Part shown: positions 34,369 through 43,491 of the stretch, piece after piece
Position numbering within the stretch: the stretch's first letter is position 1
Layout of the letters: every line of letters starts with the position of its first letter
NCBI GenBank assembly: GCA_036655355.1
Contig: JAVVQG010000006.1
Span: forward strand, 124,001 to 188,000
Length of the DNA: 64,000 nucleotides
Direction: 5' to 3'
Source of the DNA: JAUNSR01 sp036655355
GTDB taxonomy: Bacteria; Bacteroidota; Bacteroidia; Bacteroidales; JAUNSR01
Notes under the pieces: model-generated
What the model saw: only the letters and a program-made list of their open reading frames with translations
What the model was told of the DNA's origin: nothing
The model's database searches: none
Position numbers and translations under genes: made by a program

Positions 34369-36990
34369 ATGGAAATCGCAAGCAAATACAATCCTGCTGA
34401 TGTAGAAGATAAGTGGTATGCTTATTGGATGGACAAAGGATTTTTCAAATCTAAACCGGACGGTCGTGAACCGTATACGATCGTAATTCCGCCGCCAAAT
34501 GTGACCGGCGTACTTCACATGGGGCACATGTTGAACAATACGATTCAGGATATTCTGGTCCGTCGTGCACGTATGATGGGGAAGAATGCTTGTTGGGTGC
34601 CGGGTACTGACCACGCATCGATCGCTACGGAAGCGAAGGTGGTGAATAAACTGGCTTCTGAAGGAATCAAGAAAACAGATTTGACTCGCGATGAATTCCT
34701 TGGACATGCTTGGGACTGGACTCACAAACACGGGGGTATCATTCTGGAGCAGTTGAAAAAATTGGGTGCATCTTGTGATTGGGATCGTACTTGTTTTACA
34801 ATGGACGAGGAGCGTTCAGAGAGCGTAATCGATGCATTCGTCGACTTATACAAAAAAGGAAAAATCTATCGCGGTGTACGAATGGTAAACTGGGATCCTG
34901 CAGCTCAGACCGCCCTTTCTGATGAAGAGGTGATCTACAAGGAGGTGAATAGCAAACTGTACCATCTGCGTTATAAAATAGAGGGTGAAGATGCATACAT
35001 CGTTGTAGCCACGACACGTCCTGAAACGATTTTGGGCGATACGGCTGTATGTGTAAATCCGAATGATGAGCGTTATGGCTGGCTGAAAGGGAAGAAAGTG
35101 ATCGTCCCAATCGTAAATCGTGCTATTCCGATCATCATGGATGAATACGTAGACATTGAATTCGGTACGGGTTGTTTGAAAGTAACGCCTGCACACGACG
35201 TAAATGACTACATGTTGGGTGAGAAGTTCGGTTTGGAATCAATCGACATCTTTAATGACAACGGTACGATCAACGATAAAGTTGGTTTGTATGTGGGGCA
35301 AGACCGTTTTGAGGTTCGTGACCAGATTGAGAAAGATCTGATTGCAGCTGATTTGATGGAGAAAGTGGAGCCTTACACCAACAAGGTGGGATTCTCTGAA
35401 AGAACAAACGCCGTAATCGAACCGAAATTGTCTATGCAGTGGTTCCTGAAAATGGAAGAACTGGCTGCTCCTGCTTTAAAAGCAGTGATGGAAGACGATA
35501 TTGTACTTCATCCGGCTAAATTTAAAAATACCTACCGTCACTGGTTGGAAAATATCAAAGACTGGTGTATCTCTCGTCAGCTTTGGTGGGGACACCGTAT
35601 TCCGGCATATTACCTGCCTCAAGGTGGATACGTGGTTGCTTCTACAGATGAAGAGGCGTTGCAGCTCGCTCGTGAGAAATCAGGAAACAACGCTTTGGAA
35701 CTGGCAGACCTTCGTCAGGATGAGGACGTATTGGATACTTGGTTCTCTTCTTGGTTGTGGCCGATCTCCGTATTCGGAAACATCTTGGATAAAGAGAATG
35801 CCGAACTGAACTATTATTATCCCACTTCGGATCTTGTGACCGGTCCGGATATCTTGTTCTTCTGGGTGGCACGTATGATCTTTGCCGGATATGAATACAG
35901 AGGCGAGATGCCGTTCAAAAATGTGTACTTGACAGGTATCGTGCGCGATAAGTTGGGTCGTAAGATGTCAAAATCACTTGGTAACTCACCGGAACCGCTT
36001 GAGTTGATTAAGAATTTTGGTGCGGATGGTGTGCGTATGGGTATGATGTTGTCTGCTTCGGCGGGTAACGATATCCTATTCGATGATTCGTTGTGCGAAC
36101 AAGGACGTAACTTCAACAATAAGATCTGGAATGCATTCCGTTTGGTTAAAGGTTGGAATGTAGATGATTCTATCGAACAACCGGAAGCTTCCGCTATCGC
36201 GGTAAAATGGTTTGAAGGAAAACTAAGTCAGACGATCGAAGAGGTGAATGACCTGTTCGGAAAATATCGTTTGTCTGAAGCGTTGATGACCGTTTACAAA
36301 TTGTTCTGGGATGAATTCTCATCGTGGTATCTTGAAATGGTTAAACCGGGATATCAACAGCCGATCGACAAAAAATCATATGAGGCTACACTTGGTTTCT
36401 TTGATGCATTGTTGAGATTGCTTCATCCGTTCATGCCTTTCATTACAGAAGAGTTGTGGCAGTTGATCACAGAGCGTAAAGAGGGTGAAAGTATTATGGT
36501 TCAGATGATGCCGGAAGCGAAATCTTACGACGTTGAATTCCTTTCCGGATTTGAAGCGGCAAAAGAGATCATCTCCAATATCCGTACCGTTCGTTTGCAA
36601 AAGAATATTCCGAACAAAGAAACAATGACCCTGCAGGTGTTGGGTGCTCATGATAAGAGTTTCGATGCCGTAATTTCAAAATTGGGTAACCTTTCTGAGA
36701 TGGAATCAGCTTCTGAAAAAGATGCTACTGCAGCTTCATTCCTAGTTGGAACTACTGAATATGCTATACCATTGGGTAACAATATCGATGTAGAGGCTGA
36801 ATTGAAGAAATTGGAAGAGGAATTGAAATATCTTCAAGGATTCCGTAAATCGGTTCAGGGTAAATTGAGCAACGAACGTTTCGTTAACAATGCACCTGCC
36901 GCAGTAGTGGATGTTGAGCGTAAGAAGTTAGCCGATGCTGAATCTAAAATCAATTCGATTGAAGAAAGTATCGCAGCTCTGAAAAAATAA
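34369..36990 (+). CDS. valS: Valyl-tRNA synthetase
   Basis: 873 residues from ATG 34369 (MEIASKYNPADVEDKWYAYW). Class I synthetase: the HIGH motif is seen in NVTGVLHMGHM, the editing (CP1) domain has TTRPETILGDTAV and GTGCLKVTPAHDVNDY, and the KMSKS loop is RKMSKSLGNSP. The anticodon-binding domain and a C-terminal coiled-coil arm (VEAELKKLEEELKYLQGFRKS) complete it. Length is usual. It charges tRNA-Val. Monocistronic, flanked by its own -7 box and a strong terminator. Confidence 0.98.
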   Translation: MEIASKYNPADVEDKWYAYWMDKGFFKSKPDGREPYTIVIPPPNVTGVLHMGHMLNNTIQDILVRRARMMGKNACWVPGTDHASIATEAKVVNKLASEGIKKTDLTRDEFLGHAWDWTHKHGGIILEQLKKLGASCDWDRTCFTMDEERSESVIDAFVDLYKKGKIYRGVRMVNWDPAAQTALSDEEVIYKEVNSKLYHLRYKIEGEDAYIVVATTRPETILGDTAVCVNPNDERYGWLKGKKVIVPIVNRAIPIIMDEYVDIEFGTGCLKVTPAHDVNDYMLGEKFGLESIDIFNDNGTINDKVGLYVGQDRFEVRDQIEKDLIAADLMEKVEPYTNKVGFSERTNAVIEPKLSMQWFLKMEELAAPALKAVMEDDIVLHPAKFKNTYRHWLENIKDWCISRQLWWGHRIPAYYLPQGGYVVASTDEEALQLAREKSGNNALELADLRQDEDVLDTWFSSWLWPISVFGNILDKENAELNYYYPTSDLVTGPDILFFWVARMIFAGYEYRGEMPFKNVYLTGIVRDKLGRKMSKSLGNSPEPLELIKNFGADGVRMGMMLSASAGNDILFDDSLCEQGRNFNNKIWNAFRLVKGWNVDDSIEQPEASAIAVKWFEGKLSQTIEEVNDLFGKYRLSEALMTVYKLFWDEFSSWYLEMVKPGYQQPIDKKSYEATLGFFDALLRLLHPFMPFITEELWQLITERKEGESIMVQMMPEAKSYDVEFLSGFEAAKEIISNIRTVRLQKNIPNKETMTLQVLGAHDKSFDAVISKLGNLSEMESASEKDATAASFLVGTTEYAIPLGNNIDVEAELKKLEEELKYLQGFRKSVQGKLSNERFVNNAPAAVVDVERKKLADAESKINSIEESIAALKK

Positions 36991-37022
36991 TCAGATAAAG
37001 TTTTTTACTTTATCTCTTGCAT

Positions 37023-37059
37023 AAAAAGCCGTCCGGGGACTCCTTGGGACGGCTTTTTT
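37023..37059 (+). terminator. Terminator behind valS
   Basis: AAAAGCCGTCC pairs with GGACGGCTTTT around a 12-nt loop, then a T run. Confidence 0.9.
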
Positions 37060-37282
37060 GCGTTTTGTCCGTTCGTAACCGTGAGATTCTTCAACCGATC
37101 TCACGAACAATATCTATTTTTATGCGTTTATATTATTGTAATAAATATTTATTATTAATAACGCTGTAGTGGTTTTAATTTTAGCGACTGTTTGAGTTTA
37201 CATCTTCTACTTAAATAGATTAATTGATAGATTCCCTATCTTGAAGTCGATAACGTATGTAAATTCAACGAGATATTTAGAT

Positions 37283-37317
37283 TCTCCCCATTACCCGATA
37301 TTTTTCGGTGTGGGAGA
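37283..37317 (+). other. Nested hairpin in a long gene-free leader
   Basis: TCTCCC (37283) pairs with GGGAGA (37312-37317), enclosing CCGA/TCGG around TATTTT. It sits in the roughly 530-bp gene-free stretch 37060-37591, which otherwise shows AT-rich sequence and the tandem repeat at 37437. Whether it is transcribed is unknown. Confidence 0.35.
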
Positions 37318-37436
37318 TGCTAAAGATCATTTGATTTCTGTCCGATAATAACTGAAAAGTTACCCTTCTCCCCGTTAATGTGGCAGTGTAGAATCCTTCA
37401 CGCTATCTGATTCATCATTGGTATGATAATGCCTCT

Positions 37437-37496
37437 CGCTTCCTATATCACTTCCTATATCGTTTCTTATATCATTTTTTATATCGCTTCTTATCG
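37437..37496 (+). repeat. 12-bp tandem repeat, five units
   Basis: Five consecutive 12-mers of the pattern CRYTTCYTATAT (CGCTTCCTATAT, CACTTCCTATAT, CGTTTCTTATAT, CATTTTTTATAT, CGCTTCTTATCG), about 95 bp before the lipoprotein ATG at 37592. Confidence 0.85.
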
Positions 37497-37591
37497 GAGC
37501 TTTCTATCTCCGAATTCCCTTTTTCTTTCAGAATCCTCGACTTTTCGCGAAAGTCTTTCGATAACAATTTGTAATACGTTAATAATTAGCT

Positions 37592-38593
37592 ATGAAAAAA
37601 TTTCTGCAATTAATACTGTCCGCTTTGACGGTAGTATCTCTTTTCTCGTGTACCAAAGCGGTTCAACCCGAATCGGTGGTAAAAATCAGTTTCGGAATCG
37701 ACTTTAGCGATCTTGCATTGACCCGTACCTTGGAGGAAGAGAACCCCGACGAAGCAGGATCAACGGAAAATAGTCCCGCTTGTCTCTCTATCGCCGAATT
37801 GGAAGCGACGGAATCAGGTATGTTAATCGCCAAATTTCAGTTGGCCAAACTGATAAATCAGGATGAGACGGAAACGGAGGAGTTAATGGATGAATTCGCG
37901 ATGGACGTGCGAAGCACAGAGGGCCTGTTTGTCACCGTGCCGTTGGAAATGGCGCCCGGGAAATACAGACTGAAAAAATTCGGGATTTTCAAAGAGGATC
38001 AGCTTGTTTACGAAAGTGTAGATAACGATCATGCTTTCGCCGGATTGATTACCAACATTCTTCCTGTAAATTTTGAATTAAAATCAGATGATTTCTATCG
38101 GGTAAAGGAGATTCCGGTTTCGGTAGTGTGTAATCACATCGTAAACTCCGGGGAATTCGGCTTCGGGATCTTCAATTTTGAGTTTTATACGCTTTATAAA
38201 GTGAATTATCTTGTATTCGATGCCTTTGAACGGGTAGGAGGAACGTTGTCTATTCAAAAGCAGGAAGCTTTAGATGCTGAATTGACGGATGAAAAAACAG
38301 CACCCGATGAATCCGAATGGTCGAATGTTGAAGCACCGATCACAATGACGTATTCAGCCGAAACGTTAAGCTCTCTCTCTTTTATTGACGATTTAAAATC
38401 AGAGAATGAGAAAGAGCGTTATCAGTTCACCTTTACCACCACCCAACAGGGGGAAGCGGAAGTGAAGGATAAAAAGCTTACCCTTACACTATCCCAACTC
38501 TTGGCACACGTCACGAAAATGCAGCAAGAGGGTCGATTCAAATATATTTTGGTGGATGTGACAGAAGATCTTCCTACCTGGGAAATCCGATAA
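37592..38593 (+). CDS. Lipoprotein of unknown function, first of a lipoprotein cluster
   Basis: 333 residues with lipobox SLFSC (Cys about residue 20). The mature region begins with a Glu-rich, low-complexity stretch (TLEEENPDEAGSTENSP), then beta-rich sequence and a ladder such as EMAPGKYRLKKFGIFKEDQLVYES that recalls Ig-like or fimbrial-type domains. I do not recognise the family; a distant relation to FimB/Mfa2-like or DUF4458-like lipoproteins is possible. It is followed 12 bp later by another lipoprotein gene with parallel features, so the two are co-transcribed and may act together at the cell surface. Confidence 0.65.
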   Translation: MKKFLQLILSALTVVSLFSCTKAVQPESVVKISFGIDFSDLALTRTLEEENPDEAGSTENSPACLSIAELEATESGMLIAKFQLAKLINQDETETEELMDEFAMDVRSTEGLFVTVPLEMAPGKYRLKKFGIFKEDQLVYESVDNDHAFAGLITNILPVNFELKSDDFYRVKEIPVSVVCNHIVNSGEFGFGIFNFEFYTLYKVNYLVFDAFERVGGTLSIQKQEALDAELTDEKTAPDESEWSNVEAPITMTYSAETLSSLSFIDDLKSENEKERYQFTFTTTQQGEAEVKDKKLTLTLSQLLAHVTKMQQEGRFKYILVDVTEDLPTWEIR

Positions 38594-38605
38594 AATAGAA
38601 GGCTC

Positions 38606-39568
38606 ATGAGGGAAAGGTTATTCAACAGCTTCGTAATAGCACTTATTGTATCAATCTGTATCGGTTGCGAAAGACAATACGACGCGCAAAACGTAGATGT
38701 GGAGGATAAGATTGAAATAATACTCTATAAAGGTCATCTCCTGCATATCATAGGGGAGGAGCGGCGGAGCTTTTGCAATGACCTTTCCCTTATTTTTGAT
38801 AAAGGGAGTTCTCGGATCGTGCATTTTACTTTTTTATTACATCAGACAGTCCCTTACGTATATCAGGCAACCCCCGCATATGACGAGGGAACCGGAATGT
38901 GCCGAACATTGGTCGATTTACCTCCCGGTAATCACCTGCTCGAAACGTTGGTTGTATGTGATGAAGAGGGTGATACGTTGTTTTCTGCGGTTCCGGCCCA
39001 TATGGGGGGAGCTGTGGCCAACCAAAACAAACTGCCTCTGTTGGTAGAAGTTTCAGGGCCGCAATCCGGAATCATACCTTCTTACACCCTCCCGCTCCTC
39101 TGTGTTGAGGAGTTGCATGCGTTGAAGTTCGCCTTTGAACGTACGTTGGTTGAATTTATAGCGCCTTACGGGATTCTATTTCAGATTTGTGAAAATCGTG
39201 ATTCTCCCATTATCGGAGAATTCACATGGACGCTCTCTACGCTGTTGCGTACCGATCTCGCGGAAAGCTGGTTCTTGGTTCGTGAAAATGCGGCAAGTTA
39301 TGTACACTTCCCGCAACAGATGGGGATTCCTTATTTCCATTATGCGGATCGGACGGGATTGGACGATCGTTTCGAGGGATACCTTTTTGAACTGGAGATG
39401 CCCGGAGTGGGATCGTATGAAGCCGTATTCAGTGTACAGGAGTTGCATGAGCAATTCATGCGTTTAAAAGGTGAATCGCAACCGATCTGGCGTATTTTTC
39501 TGTCGGAGGATACTCATTTCCACAAAGCACGCATCTATCCGGAGTTGCCTACAGAACCTTTTTTCTAA
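38606..39568 (+). CDS. Lipoprotein of unknown function, partner of the preceding gene
   Basis: 320 residues; lipobox ICIGC with Cys about residue 22. The mature sequence is beta-rich with LVDLPPGNHLLETLVVCDEEGDTLFSAVP, which echoes the GKYRLKKFGIFKEDQLVYES stretch of the preceding protein. This suggests that the two share an Ig-like unit describing a value that is built up and then released. There is no recognisable enzymatic motif. Spacing of 12 bp to the preceding gene supports an operon. No terminator is evident in the 188 bp after it. Family not recognised. Confidence 0.65.
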   Translation: MRERLFNSFVIALIVSICIGCERQYDAQNVDVEDKIEIILYKGHLLHIIGEERRSFCNDLSLIFDKGSSRIVHFTFLLHQTVPYVYQATPAYDEGTGMCRTLVDLPPGNHLLETLVVCDEEGDTLFSAVPAHMGGAVANQNKLPLLVEVSGPQSGIIPSYTLPLLCVEELHALKFAFERTLVEFIAPYGILFQICENRDSPIIGEFTWTLSTLLRTDLAESWFLVRENAASYVHFPQQMGIPYFHYADRTGLDDRFEGYLFELEMPGVGSYEAVFSVQELHEQFMRLKGESQPIWRIFLSEDTHFHKARIYPELPTEPFF

Positions 39569-39756
39569 TTTTTGACTCTTTTAGGAGTCCCTTTGGAGTA
39601 GTACTTAAATAACGCTAAATTCCATTTGTTTTTTAAGCATTGAAAGAAACAATAGTTTCAGATATATTGTTTTATTCATGAGAACAGAAAATGTGATGAG
39701 GATCATTTTTGTAAATGAATTGTATTTAGGTTTTAATAATTGAAATACTTTGTACT

Positions 39757-40365
39757 ATGAAAAAAGTTTTATTTTCAATTTTGGCTGTTAGTATGCTGCT
39801 CATATGGGGATGTTCTCCATATACATTGCAGAACAGCACGGTGTATAACGATGCGAATGTTGGAGCAATCAAAACATTCCGCATAGCAACACCAGAGAAC
39901 GATCAATTGCCTCCGAAAATGTCGATGACTGACTATTACAACATTTCGAATGCGATTCGTCAACAGTTGACTATGAGGGGATTTACTGAAACGCCGGATT
40001 CTCCGATCTTGGTTAACTTCGGTTTGACAGTAGAAACAAACATTCAGACTCAACCTGCTTTGCCTGCCGGATATTGGCCAGGTTATTGGAACGGATGGGG
40101 CGGATGGCGTTCATACTGGATCTATCCTAGAAGTATGTATCTTCAGAACTACTACCAGAATGCTGAGTTGATTACCGGTATTCAGAAGGAGGGCGTTCTT
40201 ACGATCGATATGGTAAACACAGCAGATAAATCTTATGTGTGGTCAGCATCAGTTAGCAGTATCCTGACTCCTGGTAACAAGGAGATCCGTAACAATGCGG
40301 CAGTACAGGAAATTGTAGCGCTTGCTTTCAAGAAATTCCCGGTTTCATTGCCAGGAGCCAAATAA
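39757..40365 (+). CDS. DUF4136-type lipoprotein
   Basis: 202 residues, lipobox IWGC (Cys about residue 19). The pattern YKTF-like strand (VGAIKTFRIATPENDQLPPKM), the helix ISNAIRQQLTMRGFTET, an aromatic Gly/Trp/Tyr-rich insert (GYWPGYWNGWGGWRSYW) and the closing GVLTIDMVNTADKSYVWSAS match DUF4136, a family of small envelope lipoproteins of unknown function. A paralogue lies at 41705 on the far side of the DUF6340-like gene. A strong terminator follows immediately. Confidence 0.85.
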   Translation: MKKVLFSILAVSMLLIWGCSPYTLQNSTVYNDANVGAIKTFRIATPENDQLPPKMSMTDYYNISNAIRQQLTMRGFTETPDSPILVNFGLTVETNIQTQPALPAGYWPGYWNGWGGWRSYWIYPRSMYLQNYYQNAELITGIQKEGVLTIDMVNTADKSYVWSASVSSILTPGNKEIRNNAAVQEIVALAFKKFPVSLPGAK

Positions 40366-40397
40366 AATAAGAGATATCTGATTATTGTTTGTTTTTT

Positions 40398-40439
40398 AAT
40401 AAAGCAGAAGGATTTTAATTGAAATTCTTCTGCTTTATT
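40398..40439 (+). terminator. Terminator between DUF4136 and DUF6340-like genes
   Basis: AATAAAGCAGAAGGATTT pairs with AAATTCTTCTGCTTTATT followed by TTATTT. It overlaps the artificially long start of the next frame, supporting the start at 40485. Confidence 0.8.
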
Positions 40440-40484
40440 TTATTTATATTTGTGATAACCATTTTTCACTTGATATTGCTTAAT

Positions 40485-41516
40485 ATGAATATTCGTCCGT
40501 ATCTCGTACCCCTTATTGCCTGTACACTTACCGCGTGCAGTAGTGTATCGTATCTGGAAATTCCGGTTTATCATACAGCGGCAACTCCTTTTCCGGCGAT
40601 CGGAGAATCTTTGTTATTGGTAAATAACGCGGTAGAGCAACCTACTGAAGCCGATTCGCATGTTCAATATCTGAATGGAAACACGCAGCGGATTGCTTTT
40701 GATCGAGACAGCATCACCAGTTCGATGGTTTCGGTGTTAGGTGAATTTCTGTATGCATCGAATCTGTTTTCGGATGTGCTGATTTACGATCTACCGCTTC
40801 GTAGTGATACCTTGTGGAATAATGCTACGTTTTTAACCGTGGATGAACTTGATACGTTAAGGGCTCAGAGTGGTGCGGATTGGATATTGTCTTTGGATGC
40901 CATTACATATCAAACGATATTGAAAGAATCGACGCTTCCGGAATTCAAATTGTCTACAGCGGATCTGCAAATGATCATCAAGCCTGTTTTCCGTCTCTAT
41001 CCCGGTGGTAAATATTCACCCGTAAAACATTACTATCTTTCCGATACGTTGTCTTGGAAGGGGTATGGGGCTGACTTCAAACATGCATTCAACACACTCC
41101 CTCAATTATCTCAATGCATGAACGACCTGGTTTATGAATCGGCGGATAAGATATACAAGACCTGGATGCCTTATCAGGAAAAAATTAGTCGCTTTTATGT
41201 GCGTAGTCCCCATTCGGCCATGCGTGAAGCGGAAGACTTCTTCATCCAAGGTAAAGGGGAGGAAGCGGCTATCATGTGGGAATATGTATTTACGAATGTG
41301 AAAGATCAGCGAACCCGTTTCTATGCGGCCTATAATCTCGCGGTGTATTTTGAAAGTATCGGCGATTATGATAATGCGTTGAAATGGATTGATGAATGTA
41401 TAGAGCTCGATGGTAATTTTAAAAAGGTTGAAGGGTTGGATCCCAAACAATACAAAGCCTCTCTTAAAGCCAATCAAATTGAAACGCAACGGGCTTTTCA
41501 GCAGGGAATCTTCTGA
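40485..41516 (+). CDS. DUF6340-like lipoprotein with TPR-like C-terminus
   Basis: 343 residues from ATG 40485 (MNIRPYLVPLIACTLTAC), chosen because it gives a lipobox TLTAC; the longer frame would start inside a terminator. The N-terminal half (PVYHTAATPFPAIGESLLLV, ADWILSLDAITYQTIL) is beta-rich. The C-terminal about 100 residues carry TPR-like helices (AEDFFIQGKGEEAAIMWEYV, AYNLAVYFESIGDYDNALKW). The layout resembles DUF6340, a Bacteroidetes lipoprotein family. Function unknown. It sits between two DUF4136 paralogues. Confidence 0.75.
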   Translation: MNIRPYLVPLIACTLTACSSVSYLEIPVYHTAATPFPAIGESLLLVNNAVEQPTEADSHVQYLNGNTQRIAFDRDSITSSMVSVLGEFLYASNLFSDVLIYDLPLRSDTLWNNATFLTVDELDTLRAQSGADWILSLDAITYQTILKESTLPEFKLSTADLQMIIKPVFRLYPGGKYSPVKHYYLSDTLSWKGYGADFKHAFNTLPQLSQCMNDLVYESADKIYKTWMPYQEKISRFYVRSPHSAMREAEDFFIQGKGEEAAIMWEYVFTNVKDQRTRFYAAYNLAVYFESIGDYDNALKWIDECIELDGNFKKVEGLDPKQYKASLKANQIETQRAFQQGIF

Positions 41517-41704
41517 TTTCGGATATCTCTACAAACTTAGAGTTTCTTTAAGCTCTTTTCAAAAACAACGCTTCCATCCTTTTTGTTAATCTATCAAACA
41601 GAAGGAGAGTCCGTGAATTAAAATCTGATACCTTACGCAGGTATCACGGAGTATCTTTTACTGTAGGAGGAGATTAAACATTATAATCAGAGGGGTGTGT
41701 TTTT

Positions 41705-42271
41705 ATGATTAGGTGGAGAACTATTGTGGCGGGGATAATAACTCTTTTCTTTTTGATTTCTTGTACGCGTATCTTAACAAGTTCCGGAAGTTCAAACCCA
41801 TCACTTGATACAACGAAATACCGAACGTTTAAAATCGTTTCGCCGACAGAAGGTAAACTCCCGCAAGAGCTCACTCAGGCAGATTATCATTTGATTGCGA
41901 ATGCCATACGCCGTGAGTTATTTATTCGGGGCATGGTGGAGAAGAGCACGCCCGATTTGTTTATCAATATCGGAATTACCCATTTATTAAAACCGGAAGG
42001 AGAGGGGCACCTCCCTAAAGGAGCATATCCGATTTTCATAGCGGATCGTTCGGGTTATTTCAATACGAACTTCTTTTCGGGAAAAGAGATGGATGACCTG
42101 TTGACTCCAGGTAGGATTGTGATCGACATTGTGGATCTGAAAAATCAGAAGGTATTGAATTCACTGATTTCGGAATTGGATTTCGCATCCTCAAAGATGA
42201 TTACCTCTAAGGAGGTGATCATATCGAAAATAATAAATGAACTGTTCAATAAGATAAACTCCGGTAAATAA
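41705..42271 (+). CDS. DUF4136-type lipoprotein, second copy
   Basis: 188 residues with lipobox LISC (Cys about residue 20). Paralogue of the 39757 product: YRTFKIVSPTEGKLPQELTQ, the helix LIANAIRRELFIRGM, and GRIVIDIVDLKNQKVLNSL align in order with that protein. The aromatic Trp/Tyr-rich insert of the first copy is missing. Its 5' flank (41517-41704) is about 190 bp with no clear promoter box. A strong terminator follows. Confidence 0.8.
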   Translation: MIRWRTIVAGIITLFFLISCTRILTSSGSSNPSLDTTKYRTFKIVSPTEGKLPQELTQADYHLIANAIRRELFIRGMVEKSTPDLFINIGITHLLKPEGEGHLPKGAYPIFIADRSGYFNTNFFSGKEMDDLLTPGRIVIDIVDLKNQKVLNSLISELDFASSKMITSKEVIISKIINELFNKINSGK

Positions 42272-42282
42272 TACGGAAATTG

Positions 42283-42332
42283 AAAAACCCCTTGTCGGAG
42301 CGTGTTTGAATCACGCTGACAAGGGGTTTTTT
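42283..42332 (+). terminator. Terminator behind the second DUF4136 gene
   Basis: AAAAACCCCTTGTC-GAGCGTG pairs with CACGCT-GACAAGGGGTTTTTT. It serves the plus-strand gene, just before the convergent glycosidase-like gene. Confidence 0.9.
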
Positions 42333-42349
42333 ATATTGGGGAAAATGAA

Positions 42350-43468
42350 TTATTTCACTTTCATATTGTTTTTAGCAAGGTATTCGCTGAACATCTCCAG
42401 GTGTTTTTCATCCGGACCGTCGAAGAATGAGATACCGGCTGCTCCCGCTTTGAATGCATGGTCAACAGCCTCGATGAATTTGTGCTGGATATCCGGGAAG
42501 AATACGCCGGAGTAAACTTTTCCGCGACCGTTCAATGCTTTAACGCTTTCGCGTGTAGAATCCCCGATCCAATCCACGTCTTCGTTATAGAAACCGTTGT
42601 AAATCATTGGGAAGTAAGCGTCAAGGTTCCAGTTGCCCCAATCCTGACGAACCATTCGTTTCGCCATTGACGGACCCGGGAATACCGCACCGGATACCGG
42701 TTTGCCCATTCCGTGAATACGGTTTGTAATCTGTTCAACCACTTTAGTGATCGCATTCAGACGGAAGTTAATCCACGACTGGCTTTCCATTGGGAATTTA
42801 AGTTCCATCGGATCAACACCTTTCAACTCCTTGAATTTTTTACGGCATGTATCGCAATAGCAATAATCGTATTCAGGCATTTCATGTGTCTGCTCGATGT
42901 CATAGTTTGACCAAAGACCCACCGGAAGAATAACATCCGGGAAACGAACGTAATCCAGGTGAATACCATCGACGTAATATTTCTCAGCTTCTTTTGCGTA
43001 ATCTTCAACCAGGTATTTCACAAAATCCTCATTGTTTGGACAGCAGAAACGGTAGTAATCAACATAAGCGGGTTTGTCCCAAGAAGACTCACCTTTTCTG
43101 TTTACCGCATACCAATCCGGGTGGTTTTGCATTACATAATCCTCACCACGGTTCATGGTCCATTTCCAGCGATGCGTTTCCAATCCGCACTCTTTCGCCA
43201 TTACGAAGTGGCGTTCGCTGTCATGTTCGAACATAATTCCGGTAATACCGTTGGCACGAAGCATCTTGAATCGGTTTTTGTAATCTGTATCGCTGATTGA
43301 TTGGTCGATACGCATCCAAACCCAGTTTTTGATTTCATCATCTTTCCCGAAGCCGATCAGATTTTCCTCTTTCTTGCCGGTACAGCTGGTTAACAAAGAG
43401 CCTCCCATTCCGGAAGCGATTGCCGCCGTTCCAAGACCTAATGTTTTTAAGAACGTTCTTTTATCCAT
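42350..43468 (-). CDS. Glycoside-hydrolase-like lipoprotein with Tat-like leader
   Basis: 372 residues. The leader KRTFLKTLGLGTAAIASG looks Tat-like (KR in place of RR) and ends in a lipobox LLTSC (Cys about residue 29). The body is a (beta/alpha)8-type hydrolase-like fold: GITGIMFEHDSE, a YYVDGIHLDYVRFPD strand with the expected Asp, and GISFFDGPDEKH near the end. This pattern recalls GH10-like/DUF4434-type family proteins that act on glycans or are uncharacterised. It follows the CBM9-like gene by 23 bp on the same strand, so the two form an operon, probably for carbohydrate or glycan handling. Exact substrate unknown. Confidence 0.75.
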   Translation of the reverse strand: MDKRTFLKTLGLGTAAIASGMGGSLLTSCTGKKEENLIGFGKDDEIKNWVWMRIDQSISDTDYKNRFKMLRANGITGIMFEHDSERHFVMAKECGLETHRWKWTMNRGEDYVMQNHPDWYAVNRKGESSWDKPAYVDYYRFCCPNNEDFVKYLVEDYAKEAEKYYVDGIHLDYVRFPDVILPVGLWSNYDIEQTHEMPEYDYCYCDTCRKKFKELKGVDPMELKFPMESQSWINFRLNAITKVVEQITNRIHGMGKPVSGAVFPGPSMAKRMVRQDWGNWNLDAYFPMIYNGFYNEDVDWIGDSTRESVKALNGRGKVYSGVFFPDIQHKFIEAVDHAFKAGAAGISFFDGPDEKHLEMFSEYLAKNNMKVK

Positions 43469-43491
43469 GATTATATATTGATATTGTATTA

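Noticed and set aside
37423..37707. ORF over the 12-bp tandem repeats (SYI repeats)
   Set aside because: A consequence of a 12-nt period in one frame; it runs into the lipoprotein gene in another frame and has no start context.
40419..40484. Longer start of the DUF6340-like lipoprotein
   Set aside because: It lies in a terminator hairpin and destroys the lipoprotein signal; ATG 40485 gives a lipobox.
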